A stretch of DNA of 64,000 nt from Myxococcales bacterium (GCA_016793325.1 JAEUKI010000030.1:186001-250000), one strand, 5' to 3'. Positions 52,700 to 61,665 are shown, counted from the first letter of the stretch. Program-made: numbers and translations. Notes: generated from the letters alone by a model not told the origin.

Positions 52700-53940
52700 G
52701 CGCGCCGTCGCGTTCCCGCGGTCTTGAGCGCGTATTTCGTCATCTCCCAGAGCGCCTTGGCGCCGGTCGTGCTCGTGAGCGGCGCCTCTCCGTCCGCGAT
52801 GCGCCGCAGCTGCGCTTCGTAGAACGACAGCTCGGGGAGCGCCCGCTCGTCGAAGAACTTCACCCCTGTTTTCACAGGGCGCGCCGCGCTCTCTCGGCTC
52901 TCGCCTCGCATCACGCGCGAAGGCCAGTCGGGCTCGCACGCGAGCGGCCGCGCGAGGCCGATGAAGTCCGTCGCCCCGTCCGCGAGCGCTCGCTCGATGC
53001 CGTCCACCGTGCGAAATCCGCCTGTCACCGCGAGCGGAACGCTCACGCGCGCGCGCGCCTTCGTCGCGAACTCGATGAAGTACGCCTCGCGAGCGCGGCT
53101 CCGCTCGCTCTGGGGCGCGGCCTTCTCCGAGCCCATCATCGCCGCGGCTTCGTACGTCCCGCCGCTGACTTCGACGCAGTCGATCCCGTCTTTCGCGAGC
53201 GCTTCGATCACCGCGAGCGACTCTTCTTCGGTGAACCCGCCGCGCTGGAAGTCCGCGGAGTTGAGCTTCACCGCGACCACGAAATCAAGACCGCACTTGC
53301 TGCGAATCGCGCGGTAGACCTCGCGCGCGAAGCGCATTCGGTTCTCTGCGGTGCCGCCCCACTCGTCCTCGCGCACGTTGTGCTTGGGCGAGAGAAACTG
53401 GCTCACGAGGTAGCCGTGCGCCCCGTGGATCTGAACCCCCGAAAATCCTGCTTCTCGCGCGATGGCGGCGCTCGTCGCGAAGCGCTCGATGATCGCGCGG
53501 ATCTCGTCGCCGGTGAGCGCGCGAGGCGTCCGAAAGACCGCCTTCATCTCCGCGGTGTACCCGATGGCCGAGGGCGCGACGGTCTCGGCGTTGAGGTTGG
53601 CTGGCGCTTGTTTTCCTGGGTGATTGAGCTGCATCCAGAGCTGCGCGTCGCGGGCTCGCCCGGCTCGTGCCCACCGCGAAAACCCCTCGAGGTCCGAGCG
53701 ATCTTCGAGCACGACGTTGCCCGGCTCGCTGATCGCGCGACGATCGATCATGACGTTGCCCGTCACGATCACGCCCGCGCCGCCTTCGGCCCACGCGCCG
53801 TAGAGCCGCTCCATGCGCGCGACGGGAACGCGCCCGTCGCCCCCCGCGAGCGCCTCGCTCATCGCCGCTTTGAAGAACCTGTTCTTCGCGCGCGCGCCGC
53901 AAGGGAGCGTGAAGGGCTCGCTCGAGCGCAGGGCGGTCAT
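52696..53940 (-). CDS. NADH:flavin oxidoreductase (OYE family)
   Basis: A 414-residue old-yellow-enzyme-type flavoprotein. It has SEPFTLPCGARAKNRFFKAAM at the N-terminus, QLWMQLNHPGKQAP with the Gln-x-His region, IHGAHGYLVSQFLSPKHNVREDEWGG (catalytic/flavin motif), VVAVKLNSADFQRGG, ALADGATDFIGLARPLACEPDWP and a C-terminal Cys-poor tail. The sequence fits the plain OYE type rather than the iron-sulfur 2,4-dienoyl reductases. It likely reduces activated C=C bonds with NADH or NADPH. It begins 3 nt after the stop of ppsR. Confidence 0.9.
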   Translation of the reverse strand: MTALRSSEPFTLPCGARAKNRFFKAAMSEALAGGDGRVPVARMERLYGAWAEGGAGVIVTGNVMIDRRAISEPGNVVLEDRSDLEGFSRWARAGRARDAQLWMQLNHPGKQAPANLNAETVAPSAIGYTAEMKAVFRTPRALTGDEIRAIIERFATSAAIAREAGFSGVQIHGAHGYLVSQFLSPKHNVREDEWGGTAENRMRFAREVYRAIRSKCGLDFVVAVKLNSADFQRGGFTEEESLAVIEALAKDGIDCVEVSGGTYEAAAMMGSEKAAPQSERSRAREAYFIEFATKARARVSVPLAVTGGFRTVDGIERALADGATDFIGLARPLACEPDWPSRVMRGESRESAARPVKTGVKFFDERALPELSFYEAQLRRIADGEAPLTSTTGAKALWEMTKYALKTAGTRRRA

Positions 53941-53943
53941 CGC

Positions 53944-54771
53944 TCAGAAGAGCGCCTTCCCGCGCTCTTTCAACACGTCGAGGATGATGCCCGCGGTCTC
54001 TTCGATCGCGCGGCCCGTGACGTCGACGACGGGCCACTGCGGGTGATCGCGGAAGATCCGCTGCGCGTACTCGAGCTCTTCGCGCACGTGCTCGCGCAGC
54101 CCGTAGTTGGTGTCCGGCGGCATCCCGAGCTGCCGGAGCCTCGCGCGTCGGATCTCGAGCAACTGATCGATCCCGATCGTCAGTCCCACGACGCGGTCCT
54201 GCGGGATCTCCGAGAGCTCCGCGGGCAGCGGAACCCCGAGCACCAACGGAACGTTGGCCACCTTGATCCCGCGGTTGGCGAGGTACGTGCTGAGCGGCGT
54301 CTTGGACGTGCGCGAGACGCCCGCGAGGATCAGGTCGGCCTTGCGGAGATTGCGAGGCTCTTTGCCGTCGTCGCTCTTGACCGCGAACTCCACCGCTTCG
54401 ATGCGGCGAAAGTACTCCTCGGACAGCGGCAACGCCGAGCTCGGCAGCCCGAGCGGGTGCGCGTCGAGGAAGCTCGAGAGCTTGCCGAGCATCGCGCCGA
54501 TCACGTCGACGCTCTCGACCTTCTTCTCGTAGCAAACCTGGTGGATGAACTCGCGAAGCTCCGGCGAGACGATGGTGAAGACCAACAATCCGCCGTCGCG
54601 AGCGCACGCCTCGATCACCGCGCGGGCCGCGTCGCGGTCACGCACCCTGGCGTGAAAGCGAATGCGGACCTTCTGATCGGGAAACTGCAACAGCGACGCG
54701 CGAACGACCCGCTCGGCGGTCTCGCCGGTCGAGTCGCTCATCACATCGATAGGGGGTTTGACTGCGTCCAT
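53944..54771 (-). CDS. ppsR: Pyruvate phosphate dikinase regulatory protein
   Basis: A 275-residue kinase/pyrophosphorylase of the DUF299 family. It inactivates PEP synthase or PPDK by ADP-dependent phosphorylation and reactivates it by Pi-dependent pyrophosphorolysis. It has the N-terminal VMSDSTGETAERVVRASL and the characteristic P-loop GVSRTSKTPLSTYLA near residue 155, followed by KVANVPLV. Length and motifs are standard. It probably regulates carbon flux at the PEP node; its target gene is not in the window. The OYE gene follows 3 nt later. Confidence 0.93.
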   Translation of the reverse strand: MDAVKPPIDVMSDSTGETAERVVRASLLQFPDQKVRIRFHARVRDRDAARAVIEACARDGGLLVFTIVSPELREFIHQVCYEKKVESVDVIGAMLGKLSSFLDAHPLGLPSSALPLSEEYFRRIEAVEFAVKSDDGKEPRNLRKADLILAGVSRTSKTPLSTYLANRGIKVANVPLVLGVPLPAELSEIPQDRVVGLTIGIDQLLEIRRARLRQLGMPPDTNYGLREHVREELEYAQRIFRDHPQWPVVDVTGRAIEETAGIILDVLKERGKALF

Positions 54772-54831
54772 GAACCTTCTGACCAGCGCTACGGCCCCGT
54801 CCCCGTCACTCCGAGCGCGGCCAGTATACCC

Positions 54832-54948
54832 TCAACCCTTGAGCATTCGGGCGCGGCGGTTCGTGTTCTTCTTCTTGAGCTTCGCGCGGTAGCGGGCGGT
54901 CTTGTTGCGCGTCTTGCTGCGCTTGATCTTCGAGCCAAACAGGTACAT
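54832..54948 (-). CDS. Small basic 38-residue protein
   Basis: A very short gene, ATG at 54948. The product is MYLFGSKIKRSKTRNK followed by further Lys/Arg-rich sequence ending NTNRRARMLKG. About 45 percent of residues are Lys or Arg, with no hydrophobic core, like Thx-type ribosome-associated proteins or RNA-binding peptides. A GGAACG segment sits upstream. I recognise the general pattern from small myxobacterial proteins but no named family. It stands alone between ppsR and the FHA gene. Confidence 0.6.
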   Translation of the reverse strand: MYLFGSKIKRSKTRNKTARYRAKLKKKNTNRRARMLKG

Positions 54949-55120
54949 GGCAGCGTTCCTTCGTAGGTCTATGACCCCGGTCGGAGTAGTCTCCTCGGGG
55001 AGTGTGCTTTTCGCAGGGGGTGAGCGTTTACGACCGCCACGCGGGTTTTGTCAATTCGTTCTGAGTCGAAACGCTTGACCCAGCTTCCCTCGGGTCGATA
55101 CCTTGAATGCCGCCAGTTCG

Positions 55121-56062
55121 ATGGAAGTACCGCCGTCGAAGCCGCGTCAATACGCGCTCCGATTTATCTCGGGCAAATATCAGGGCGGGGAGTTTCCCAT
55201 CGTCCCCGAGCGCGAATTGGTGATCGGCCGATCGAATGACATCGACGTCGCTCTCATCGAGGACATGGTGTCGCGCCGTCACGCGCGCGTGCTTCTGCAA
55301 GGCGATTCGCTGGTGATCGAGGACCTCGGCTCGACCAACGGCACCTTCGTCAACGGCGAGAAGGTGCGCCGCGCGCGCTTGAAAGAGGGCGACAAGATCC
55401 TCATCGGCACGAGCATCATTCGCGTCGCGCTCGCCGACGGTGAGCCCGCCACGTCGTCTGAATCCGATGCGAAGATCAAGCTGCAAGAGACCGCTGCAGG
55501 GCGCCGCACGAGCCAGGTTCGCACCATGACGGGCAACCTCTCGGAGGTCGGGCTCGTCGACCTGCTGCAGCTCTTCACGACGAGCAAGAAGTCCGGCGTC
55601 CTCGTCGTTCGTCGCGACGAAGACGTCGGTCGCATTCACCTTCGTCGCGGGCAGATCGTCCACGCGTCGATCAATGAAAACAGCGATGTTCCTGCGCTCA
55701 AAGCGATGTATCGCTTGCTCACGTGGGAGCACGGGACGTTCGAGCTCGAGCCCCCCGACGAGCGCGAGTTCGCCGACGAGATCACGCTGTCGACCGAGGC
55801 CATCTTGATGGAGGGCATGCGGCAGATCGACGAGATGAAGCGGCTCCAACCGTCGCTCCCTCCGTCGTCCGCGCACTTGTCGATCCCGTCGCCCCTCTCG
55901 CCCGCGCTGCGCGAGCTCAACCACACCGAGCTCGACATCTTGCAGCTCGCGTTCAACCACGGGCACGTCGAGGCCATCCTCAACCGCTCGAAGGTCTCGG
56001 ACCTCGAGACGTGCGAAGTGCTCGTGAAGCTCTTGCAGCGCAACTACTTGCGCACGGGCTGA
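55121..56062 (+). CDS. FHA and DUF4388-like protein
   Basis: A 313-residue cytoplasmic signalling protein. Residues 15-110 form an FHA domain (VIGRSNDIDVALIEDMVSRRHARV, DLGSTNGTFVNGEKV: the R, S/R-H and N binding-site residues are present), which reads phosphothreonine. Residues 140-250 match the DUF4388/PATAN-like domain (LSEVGLVDLLQLFTTSKKSGVLVV, GQIVHASI). The C-terminal 60 residues are helical, with LNRSKVSDLETCEVLVKLLQRNYLR. This architecture is typical of Myxococcota kinase/motility networks. An upstream TTG (55103) is a possible alternative start. Confidence 0.88.
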   Translation: MEVPPSKPRQYALRFISGKYQGGEFPIVPERELVIGRSNDIDVALIEDMVSRRHARVLLQGDSLVIEDLGSTNGTFVNGEKVRRARLKEGDKILIGTSIIRVALADGEPATSSESDAKIKLQETAAGRRTSQVRTMTGNLSEVGLVDLLQLFTTSKKSGVLVVRRDEDVGRIHLRRGQIVHASINENSDVPALKAMYRLLTWEHGTFELEPPDEREFADEITLSTEAILMEGMRQIDEMKRLQPSLPPSSAHLSIPSPLSPALRELNHTELDILQLAFNHGHVEAILNRSKVSDLETCEVLVKLLQRNYLRTG

Positions 56063-56074
56063 CGCGCCAGGCGC

Positions 56075-56545
56075 TCAGCGCTGCAAGAGCAAGAGGTACG
56101 CGTCGGTCAGCGAGACCGCGAGCGCGACGGCGCTCTGGTGGCTCTCTCCGTCGCCCACGTGGCGATCGGGGTGGTACTGCCTGAGCTGCGCGCGAAACGC
56201 CCGCTCGATCTGGCTTCGCGTCGCGCCAGGGGTGAGCTCGAGGTGCGCGTACGCCTTGGAGACCTGCATGCCCTTGAGCCGGCCCCTGCGCGCGGAGTTG
56301 ATCGCGTCGAGCTCTTCGTCCGCCGCGGGTCGGCGGTTGGCGGGCTTTCCGCGGAGCCGTCGTCGTCGCTCGAGCTCGATCGCGAGCGAGTCGTCGGTGA
56401 TCCGCGCGAGCCCCAGCTTGTCGACGAGGGACGGAGGCGCGTCTCGTCCGCCCGGGCTGCGCGAGCCCGGTCCCTGCGTGCTGCCGGAGTTCGGCGGCTC
56501 GATCGCGTCGCGAATGCCCTTGTTGATTCGATCCCAAAGCGTCAC
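56075..56545 (-). CDS. J-domain-containing protein
   Basis: A 156-residue protein. The first 55 residues are polar and Gly/Pro-rich, the middle is charged, and the last 70 form a J-domain-like fold: AYAHLELTPGATRSQIERAFRAQLRQYHPDRHVGD contains the HPD motif (HPDRH) that stimulates DnaK ATPase. It probably recruits Hsp70 to a client. Its start overlaps the stop of the upstream PilZ gene (ATGA), so the two are coexpressed. Confidence 0.85.
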   Translation of the reverse strand: MTLWDRINKGIRDAIEPPNSGSTQGPGSRSPGGRDAPPSLVDKLGLARITDDSLAIELERRRRLRGKPANRRPAADEELDAINSARRGRLKGMQVSKAYAHLELTPGATRSQIERAFRAQLRQYHPDRHVGDGESHQSAVALAVSLTDAYLLLLQR

Positions 56546-56904
56546 GGAGCCCTCACCGCCTTCGCCTTCTCGAGCATACGCGCGAGGATCGCGTCGCTCT
56601 TGTCGTCGACCGTCGTGAACACCACGCCCATTCCCGGCGGGTCATTTTGCACGCGGACCACTTCGCCTTCAGCCTGCACGGTCTCGACCTCGTCGTCGAT
56701 CACGAGGAAGCGAACCTTCACCTTCGTGCCCACCGGGTGCGGCTCGTTGCAGCGCAAGAACGCGCCCGATCGCGAGATGTTCGCCACGTACTCGCGCACG
56801 AACGCGTCGAGCGACTCGAACTCTTGATTAATGGTGACGCGCTCTTCGATGCGTCGTCCTTCGTCGCGAATCATGAGTGCTCGACGCTCCTTCCAACCAG
56901 CCAC
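56542..56904 (-). CDS. PilZ-domain protein
   Basis: A 120-residue PilZ protein, a c-di-GMP receptor type. RRIEERVTINQEF near residue 18 and YVANISRSGAFLRCNEPHPVGTKVKVRFLV (D/NxSxxG motif, here NISRSG) are the hallmarks. The canonical RxxxR is only partly present (RRIEER), so ligand binding may be weak or it may be a degenerate adaptor. It precedes the J-domain gene with ATGA overlap, a pairing that suggests c-di-GMP-linked chaperone recruitment (inference). Confidence 0.88.
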   Translation of the reverse strand: MAGWKERRALMIRDEGRRIEERVTINQEFESLDAFVREYVANISRSGAFLRCNEPHPVGTKVKVRFLVIDDEVETVQAEGEVVRVQNDPPGMGVVFTTVDDKSDAILARMLEKAKAVRAP

Positions 56905-56999
56905 CGCGCCGCCGGACGAATCGTGCCCGAGGGCGATGGCGCACCGTCAGTCGCGCGCGACGAGCGCCATCACGGGCCGTCGTTTGGATTCGCGCGCTG

Positions 57000-58952
57000 T
57001 CACTGTCCACTCAGATCGAACTGCTCGATATGGTACTCGGGCTTGGACATCACGACGATGCGCCGCTGATACCTACGCTGCGCTTCTTCGAAAGCCTCCT
57101 TGGCCTCGTGCTTGAGCGCGTCTGCCACCGCGGGGTGGGCGTGCACGACGATCGTGTAGCCCTTGAGCTGATCGCGCTCGCGGCGGATCTGCCTGAGCAC
57201 TTCGTACGCGATCGTGAGGCGCGAGGAGGTATGCCCCGTCCCGTCGCAGTAGAAGCAGGGCTCGTAGAGCTGTCGTCCGAGCGACTCGCGCGTGCGCTTG
57301 CGGGTCATCTCGATGAGGCCGAGCTCGCTGATGCGGAGGATGCTCGTCTTGGCCTTGTCCTTCGCGAGCGCCTCTGCGAGGGCCTTGTAGACCTTGTCGC
57401 GGTTTCCCTGCCGCTCCATGTCGATGAGGTCGAGGATGACCAAGCCGCCCAGGTTGCGCAGGCGAAGCTGGTACGCGATCTCGTCGACGGCCTCGAGGTT
57501 GGTCTGCGTGACCGTCTCTTCGACGTCTTTTTGCCCGACGAATCGCCCGGAGTTCACGTCGATGGCCGTGAGCGCCTCGGCCTGATCGATGATCAGGTAC
57601 CCGCCCGAGGGCAGCGGAACCTTCCGCGCCAACGCCCGCGCGATCTCGTCCTCGATCCCGTACGCGTCGAAGAGCGGCTCGTCGCCCTGATAGAGAACGA
57701 TGTCGTCCTTGCGCTCGGGCATGAACCGCTCGACGAACCGCGCGCACCGCGCGTGCGCCTCGCGGTCATCGATGATCACCTTCTCGATCTCGGGGCCCAT
57801 CACGTCGCGCACGGTGCGGAGCACGACGTCGAGCTCGGAGAAGAGCAGCGTCGCGCCGCGGGCTTGCTCGCGCTTGCGCCAGATGTCGTTCCACAACGTC
57901 ACGAGGTAGGCGACGTCGGTCTTCAGGCCCTTCTTCGTGAGCCCCTCGCTCGCGGTGCGAACGATGATCCCGCCCTTTTCGGGCTTGAGCTGCTCGATCA
58001 CCTCGCGAAGACGCCTGCGCTCGCGCTCGGAGCCGATGCGCTTGGACACGCCCACGTGCTCGACGGTCGGCAGGTACACCGAGTACCGGCCCGCCAACGA
58101 GATGTGCGACGTGCACCGAGCGCCCTTCGTCCCGATCGGGTCCTTGCTGACCTGAACGACGATCTCTTGTCCTTCGCGCAGAAGATCGCGAATGGGCGAG
58201 CGCACGGGCTTCTCTTTGCGCTGCGGCCTTCCGCCGCCGCCGCCGCTTCCACCGCCGCGACGACGCGCTTCTTTGCGCTTCTGCCGCTGCGACTTCGGGA
58301 GCTTTCGCTGCCCGTGTCCGCCGTGGTTTCCGTTGCCGTGATTGCCGTGATTGCCGTGGTTTCCGTTGCCCTGCGGGGCCGCGGGGAGCTCTCCGCCAGC
58401 GTCCGCGAGCAGGTCCGAGACGCCCACTTCGTCGTCGATGGGGCCGTCGTCGTGGCTGTGCTCGTGCGAGCCGCCTTCGTGCGATCGCGCGGCAAATCCC
58501 TCGCCGTCTTCGTCGAGCGCGTCGGGGTCACCGAAGCCCTCGCCGCCCTCGTCGCCGTCGCTGTCGCCGTCGACCGCGGCATCTACGCCTTCGGCACCGT
58601 CCGAGTCGCCCGACGCGAGCAGCTCGTTGTCGTTGCTGTCCGCGACGGGATCGCTCTTTTGCGGGGGCAATCCTGCGCTGTCGTCGTCGTCCGAGAAGAC
58701 GGTCGTCTCGCGCAGTCGCTGCTCGGCGACGACGTCTTCGGAGTGAAGAAACGCCGCTCGCTCGAGGCCGATATCGACGAACGCCGCGTTCATCCCCGGC
58801 AGAACGCGCGTGACGCGGCCGAGGTAGACGTCGCCCACGTTGCTGCGTTCGCCGCGGCGTTCGATGAGCAGTTCGGTTACGATTCCGTTTTCGATGAGGG
58901 CGACTCGGGTCTCGCCGATGTCGACGTTGATAACAATCTGGTTGCGGGGCAT
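57000..58952 (-). CDS. Ribonuclease E/G
   Basis: A 650-residue RNase E/G family endonuclease that cuts single-stranded AU-rich RNA in rRNA and mRNA processing. IVINVDIGETRVALIENG starts the RNase H-like fold. An S1 segment (VGDVYLGRVTRVLPGMNAAFVDIG) is split by a low-complexity insert of about 150 residues (Asp-, Gly-, Asn- and His-rich, then Arg/Lys-rich) before the rest of S1 (EIVVQVSKDPIGTKGARC). Catalytic Asp regions are EALTAIDVNSGRF and LGGLVILDLIDM; CFYCDGTGHT is the Zn-link. The ATG at 58952 is the start; no membrane-anchoring C-terminal scaffold is present. Confidence 0.93.
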   Translation of the reverse strand: MPRNQIVINVDIGETRVALIENGIVTELLIERRGERSNVGDVYLGRVTRVLPGMNAAFVDIGLERAAFLHSEDVVAEQRLRETTVFSDDDDSAGLPPQKSDPVADSNDNELLASGDSDGAEGVDAAVDGDSDGDEGGEGFGDPDALDEDGEGFAARSHEGGSHEHSHDDGPIDDEVGVSDLLADAGGELPAAPQGNGNHGNHGNHGNGNHGGHGQRKLPKSQRQKRKEARRRGGGSGGGGGRPQRKEKPVRSPIRDLLREGQEIVVQVSKDPIGTKGARCTSHISLAGRYSVYLPTVEHVGVSKRIGSERERRRLREVIEQLKPEKGGIIVRTASEGLTKKGLKTDVAYLVTLWNDIWRKREQARGATLLFSELDVVLRTVRDVMGPEIEKVIIDDREAHARCARFVERFMPERKDDIVLYQGDEPLFDAYGIEDEIARALARKVPLPSGGYLIIDQAEALTAIDVNSGRFVGQKDVEETVTQTNLEAVDEIAYQLRLRNLGGLVILDLIDMERQGNRDKVYKALAEALAKDKAKTSILRISELGLIEMTRKRTRESLGRQLYEPCFYCDGTGHTSSRLTIAYEVLRQIRRERDQLKGYTIVVHAHPAVADALKHEAKEAFEEAQRRYQRRIVVMSKPEYHIEQFDLSGQ

Positions 58953-59256
58953 CCCATCGCTCGCGTGGAAGATTCTTCGGGTTGCGCGGATGCGCCGCAC
59001 CGGGACCTCCGCGCTCTCTTCCTGCGCGGGCCGGGGCGCTTCCGCCGCGGACGCACGGAGCACGGAGCGAGCGCTGTGCGCTCGGACCGCCCAACCATGC
59101 GGAGCCACGAGGGTACCGCGAGCCTCGCTCGCGCCGCTAGCACAATGAAGGCTTCTGTCGCCGCCCCGGTCGGCGCGGGCCCCCGAACGCCACGGCGGCG
59201 CCCGAGGCGAGCGAACCCGCCTCGGTTCCCCGAGAAATCCCCCGACGAACGTGCGG

Positions 59257-59766
59257 TCAGTTGCTCTCGAAGATCGACTCGATCTCCGAGATCGTCTGCT
59301 CCTCGGACCAGGTCCGGGCGACGGCGATCTCCTTGACGATCAGCGCGCGGGCGGTCTCGAGCATGCGGCGCTCGCCGAACGACAGGCTCTTTTCGACCTT
59401 GAGGCGGTAGAGGTCGCGGAGGACCTCGGCCACGTCGTAGATGCTGCCCGTCTTGATCTTGTCCATGAAGCCGCGATAGCGCCGGTTCCACGTCTGGTTG
59501 TCGAACGCCACGTTGCGCTCGCGGAGGATCTCGAAGATCTCGAGCACCTCGTCCTCGGACACGATCGAACGCAGCCCGACGGCGGTCGCGTTCTTCACGG
59601 GCACCATGATGCGCTTGTCGCTGTCGAGGATGCGGAGGACATAGAAGCGCTGACGCGAGCCCGCGATGTCACGCTCTTCGATGCTGACGACCTCGGTCAC
59701 GCCTTGCGCGGGATAGACCGCTTTGTCGCCCACCTTGAACTCGCTCTTCGCTACCTGCTGCTGCAT
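59257..59766 (-). CDS. CarD-family transcriptional regulator
   Basis: A 169-residue CarD/CdnL protein. The N-terminal RNAP-interacting domain is F-KVGDKAVYPAQGVTEVVSIE...YVLRILDSDKRIMVPV. The C-terminal helical DNA-binding domain includes YRGFMDKIKTGSIYDVAEVLRDLY and RMLETARALIVKEIAVA. CarD stabilises the RNA polymerase open complex and helps growth-related and rRNA transcription. The ATG at 59766 is the start; the upstream frame is not coding. It is transcribed alone. Confidence 0.93.
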   Translation of the reverse strand: MQQQVAKSEFKVGDKAVYPAQGVTEVVSIEERDIAGSRQRFYVLRILDSDKRIMVPVKNATAVGLRSIVSEDEVLEIFEILRERNVAFDNQTWNRRYRGFMDKIKTGSIYDVAEVLRDLYRLKVEKSLSFGERRMLETARALIVKEIAVARTWSEEQTISEIESIFESN

Positions 59767-60130
59767 AACGTCTCCTTCGGCCCCCTCGGCTTCGGGTTGG
59801 CTTGGGATGAACAACGAACATATGAGGCAAAACCCGGTGCGATCGCTCGCATCGGCGGCGTTGGGCCGCGCGCTCTCGTGGATGCGCGCGGGTCGAACGC
59901 GTGGCGCCCGGTCGAATTCCCGCCCGGGGCGCTTAGAAGCAACAGAATACCTCGCTTCGGTGCGGTGTGTCCTCAACGATCGCAGAATTCTCCGCGAAAT
60001 CTCTGCGCGGGATCGATCGTTTGTGATCCCAACGAGCTCGCGGAGCCCTGCGTTTGCCGTCGAACCACTGCCCCCAACGGGGTGACGCCGAACGCTAGGG
60101 GAGAGCCCCCTGCGCGTCAAGCCCCGCGTC
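59767..60130. other. Intergenic region upstream of carD
   Basis: About 360 bases without a credible gene on either strand. The short overlapping frames show no motif. It should hold the carD promoter; I see no sharp -35/-10 pair. Confidence 0.45.
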
Positions 60131-60156
60131 AAAACACTTGCCGCAATGCGGCAAGT
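60131..60156 (-). terminator. Rho-independent terminator after ompA-like gene
   Basis: On the minus strand, ACTTGCCGC and GCGGCAAGT pair with a 3-base loop and are followed by GTTTTG. It lies about 50 nt downstream of the OmpA-family lipoprotein stop, in the right direction. Confidence 0.75.
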
Positions 60157-60205
60157 AGCTGGAATCAATCGTCAATCGCGAGGTTCTCCCGCGCGCGACG
60201 ATCGC

Positions 60206-61063
60206 TCAGCGCGGTGTGTTGGTGTTGGCCGGGGTCGTCGCGGGCGTCGAGCCGCCCTCGAGCGACGAGAGGTCGGGCAGCTCGTTGATGTTCGGCATGA
60301 GCACGATCTCGACGCGTCGGTTGAGCGCGCGGTTCTGCTCGGTGTCGTTCGGGTTGGCGGGCTGGAACTCCGCGTACCCTGCGGAGCCGAGGCGCTCGGC
60401 CGACACGCCGTTCTGCGCGAGGAAGCGCGAGACGTTGACGGCGCGCGCGGTCGACAGCTCCCAGTTGTCCGCGAAGCGACCGCCGCGGCCGATCTGGACG
60501 TTGTCCGTGTGGCCCGCGACGAGAAAATCGCGCTCGGGGATCTGCGAGAGCACCTGCGCGACCTGGCGCAAGACGTCTTCGCCCTCGCGACGGAGGCGCG
60601 CGTCGCCCGAGTCGAACAAAATTCCCGCGGGCAGCTCGATCACCATGCGTCCGCGCACGATGCGCACGCGCAATCTTCCCTGGTCGATCATCGCTCGAAA
60701 GCGTCCGAGCATCTGACGAAACGTCGCGAGCCGCGCCTCGGCTTGCTGCTGTTGACGCCGGAGCTCCTCTTCTCGACGTCGCGCGGCGTCGAGCTCTGCT
60801 TGCGTCTGCGTGTTGGACGCTTGCAAGCGCGAGACGTCTTCTCCCAGCGCGCGGAGCCGCGAAGCCATCTGCTCGCTCGTCGCGCGGAGCGACGCGAGCT
60901 GCTCGTTGAGTCGATCGCGCTCGCCGCGCATCGTGCCGAGTTCTCCCTCGAGCTGCTGCACACGCCGGAGCGCCGCGCGGTGCTCCTCGCTGGGCCCGCA
61001 GGCTTCTGTGCCCGCCATCGCCAGCGCCAAGAAAACTCCCGACCATCGCACTGAACTTCGCAT
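60206..61063 (-). CDS. OmpA-family lipoprotein with coiled coil
   Basis: A 285-residue lipoprotein. Signal peptide and lipobox (GTEAC) at the start, a long coiled coil at about 30-130 (VQQLEGELGTMRGERDRLNE, RREEELRRQQQQAEARL), then an OmpA/MotB peptidoglycan-binding domain: AGILFDSGDARLRREGEDVL, VAGHTDNVQIG, NWELSTARAVNVSRFL, GYAEFQPANPN, NRRVEIVL. It likely links outer membrane and peptidoglycan, as in Pal-like or gliding-related proteins. It ends with a Thr/Pro-rich tail and a good terminator. Confidence 0.92.
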   Translation of the reverse strand: MRSSVRWSGVFLALAMAGTEACGPSEEHRAALRRVQQLEGELGTMRGERDRLNEQLASLRATSEQMASRLRALGEDVSRLQASNTQTQAELDAARRREEELRRQQQQAEARLATFRQMLGRFRAMIDQGRLRVRIVRGRMVIELPAGILFDSGDARLRREGEDVLRQVAQVLSQIPERDFLVAGHTDNVQIGRGGRFADNWELSTARAVNVSRFLAQNGVSAERLGSAGYAEFQPANPNDTEQNRALNRRVEIVLMPNINELPDLSSLEGGSTPATTPANTNTPR

Positions 61064-61173
61064 CCGTTTCGCCTCGTCTCTTCGAAGGGGCCGTGATCGG
61101 ACGCATGTTCAGCAGGGGAAGTCAAGAAATAACATCGCGACATATGTACATGCGTTGCCCTACGTCGACTTGC

Positions 61174-61201
61174 TTGACAACGTATCGATGTGGCGATACA
61201 T
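61174..61201 (+). promoter_or_regulatory. Possible sigma70-type promoter of histone-like gene
   Basis: TTGACA at 61174-61179 and ATACAT at 61196-61201 (TATAAT-like) with a 16-base spacer lie 55 nt upstream of the K/A-rich gene, in AT-rich DNA. The TTGACA is a perfect -35. Confidence 0.5.
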
Positions 61202-61256
61202 CACAACACAGACAACCTCGGTCACCCCAACTAGAACCGAGATTCTGGAGGATCAC

Positions 61257-61523
61257 ATGGCTACTGCAAAGAAGACCGCGAAGAAGGGCACTGCGAAGAA
61301 GGCCGCCAAGAAGGGCGCCAAGAAGGCCGCCAAGAAGGGCACCGCCAAGAAGGCTGCCAAGAAGGGCGCGAAGAAGGCCGCCAAGAAGGGCGCGAAGAAG
61401 GCCGCCAAGAAGGGCGGAGCGAAGAAGGCGGCGAAGAAGGCTGCCAAGAAGCCCGCGAAGAAGCCTGCGAAGAAGGCTCCCGCTGCCGCTCCGGCCGCGG
61501 CTTCGTCCGACGAGAGTGAATGA
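61257..61523 (+). CDS. Lys/Ala-rich histone H1-like protein
   Basis: An 88-residue protein. Residues 2-68 are KKAAKKGAKKAAKKG-type repeats of Lys, Ala and Gly with Thr and Pro; the last 15 are PAAAPAAASSDESE with an acidic end. This is like the C-terminal tail of histone H1 and bacterial HctB/AlgP-like nucleoid proteins, so it probably coats DNA or condenses chromatin. A GGAGG ribosome site sits 6 nt before the ATG. It is monocistronic, with a promoter upstream and a hairpin after it. Confidence 0.85.
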   Translation: MATAKKTAKKGTAKKAAKKGAKKAAKKGTAKKAAKKGAKKAAKKGAKKAAKKGGAKKAAKKAAKKPAKKPAKKAPAAAPAAASSDESE

Positions 61524-61589
61524 GCCCTCGGGCTCAGTAGCTTTCAGTGAGGCGTGATCGCACTCGGTCACACACAACCTCACAACGAG

Positions 61590-61625
61590 CACCGATCAGA
61601 GGTCCTTCGGGACGTTTGATCGGTG
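61590..61625. terminator. Bidirectional terminator hairpin
   Basis: CACCGATCA and TGATCGGTG pair around an inner GTCC-TTCG-GGAC stem with a UUCG tetraloop, between the convergent histone-like and gamma-glutamyltransferase genes. Confidence 0.7.
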
Positions 61626-61665
61626 TTCGTGTTTCTCCGGTGCGGGGAGGCGCGGGGGCGAGCGA

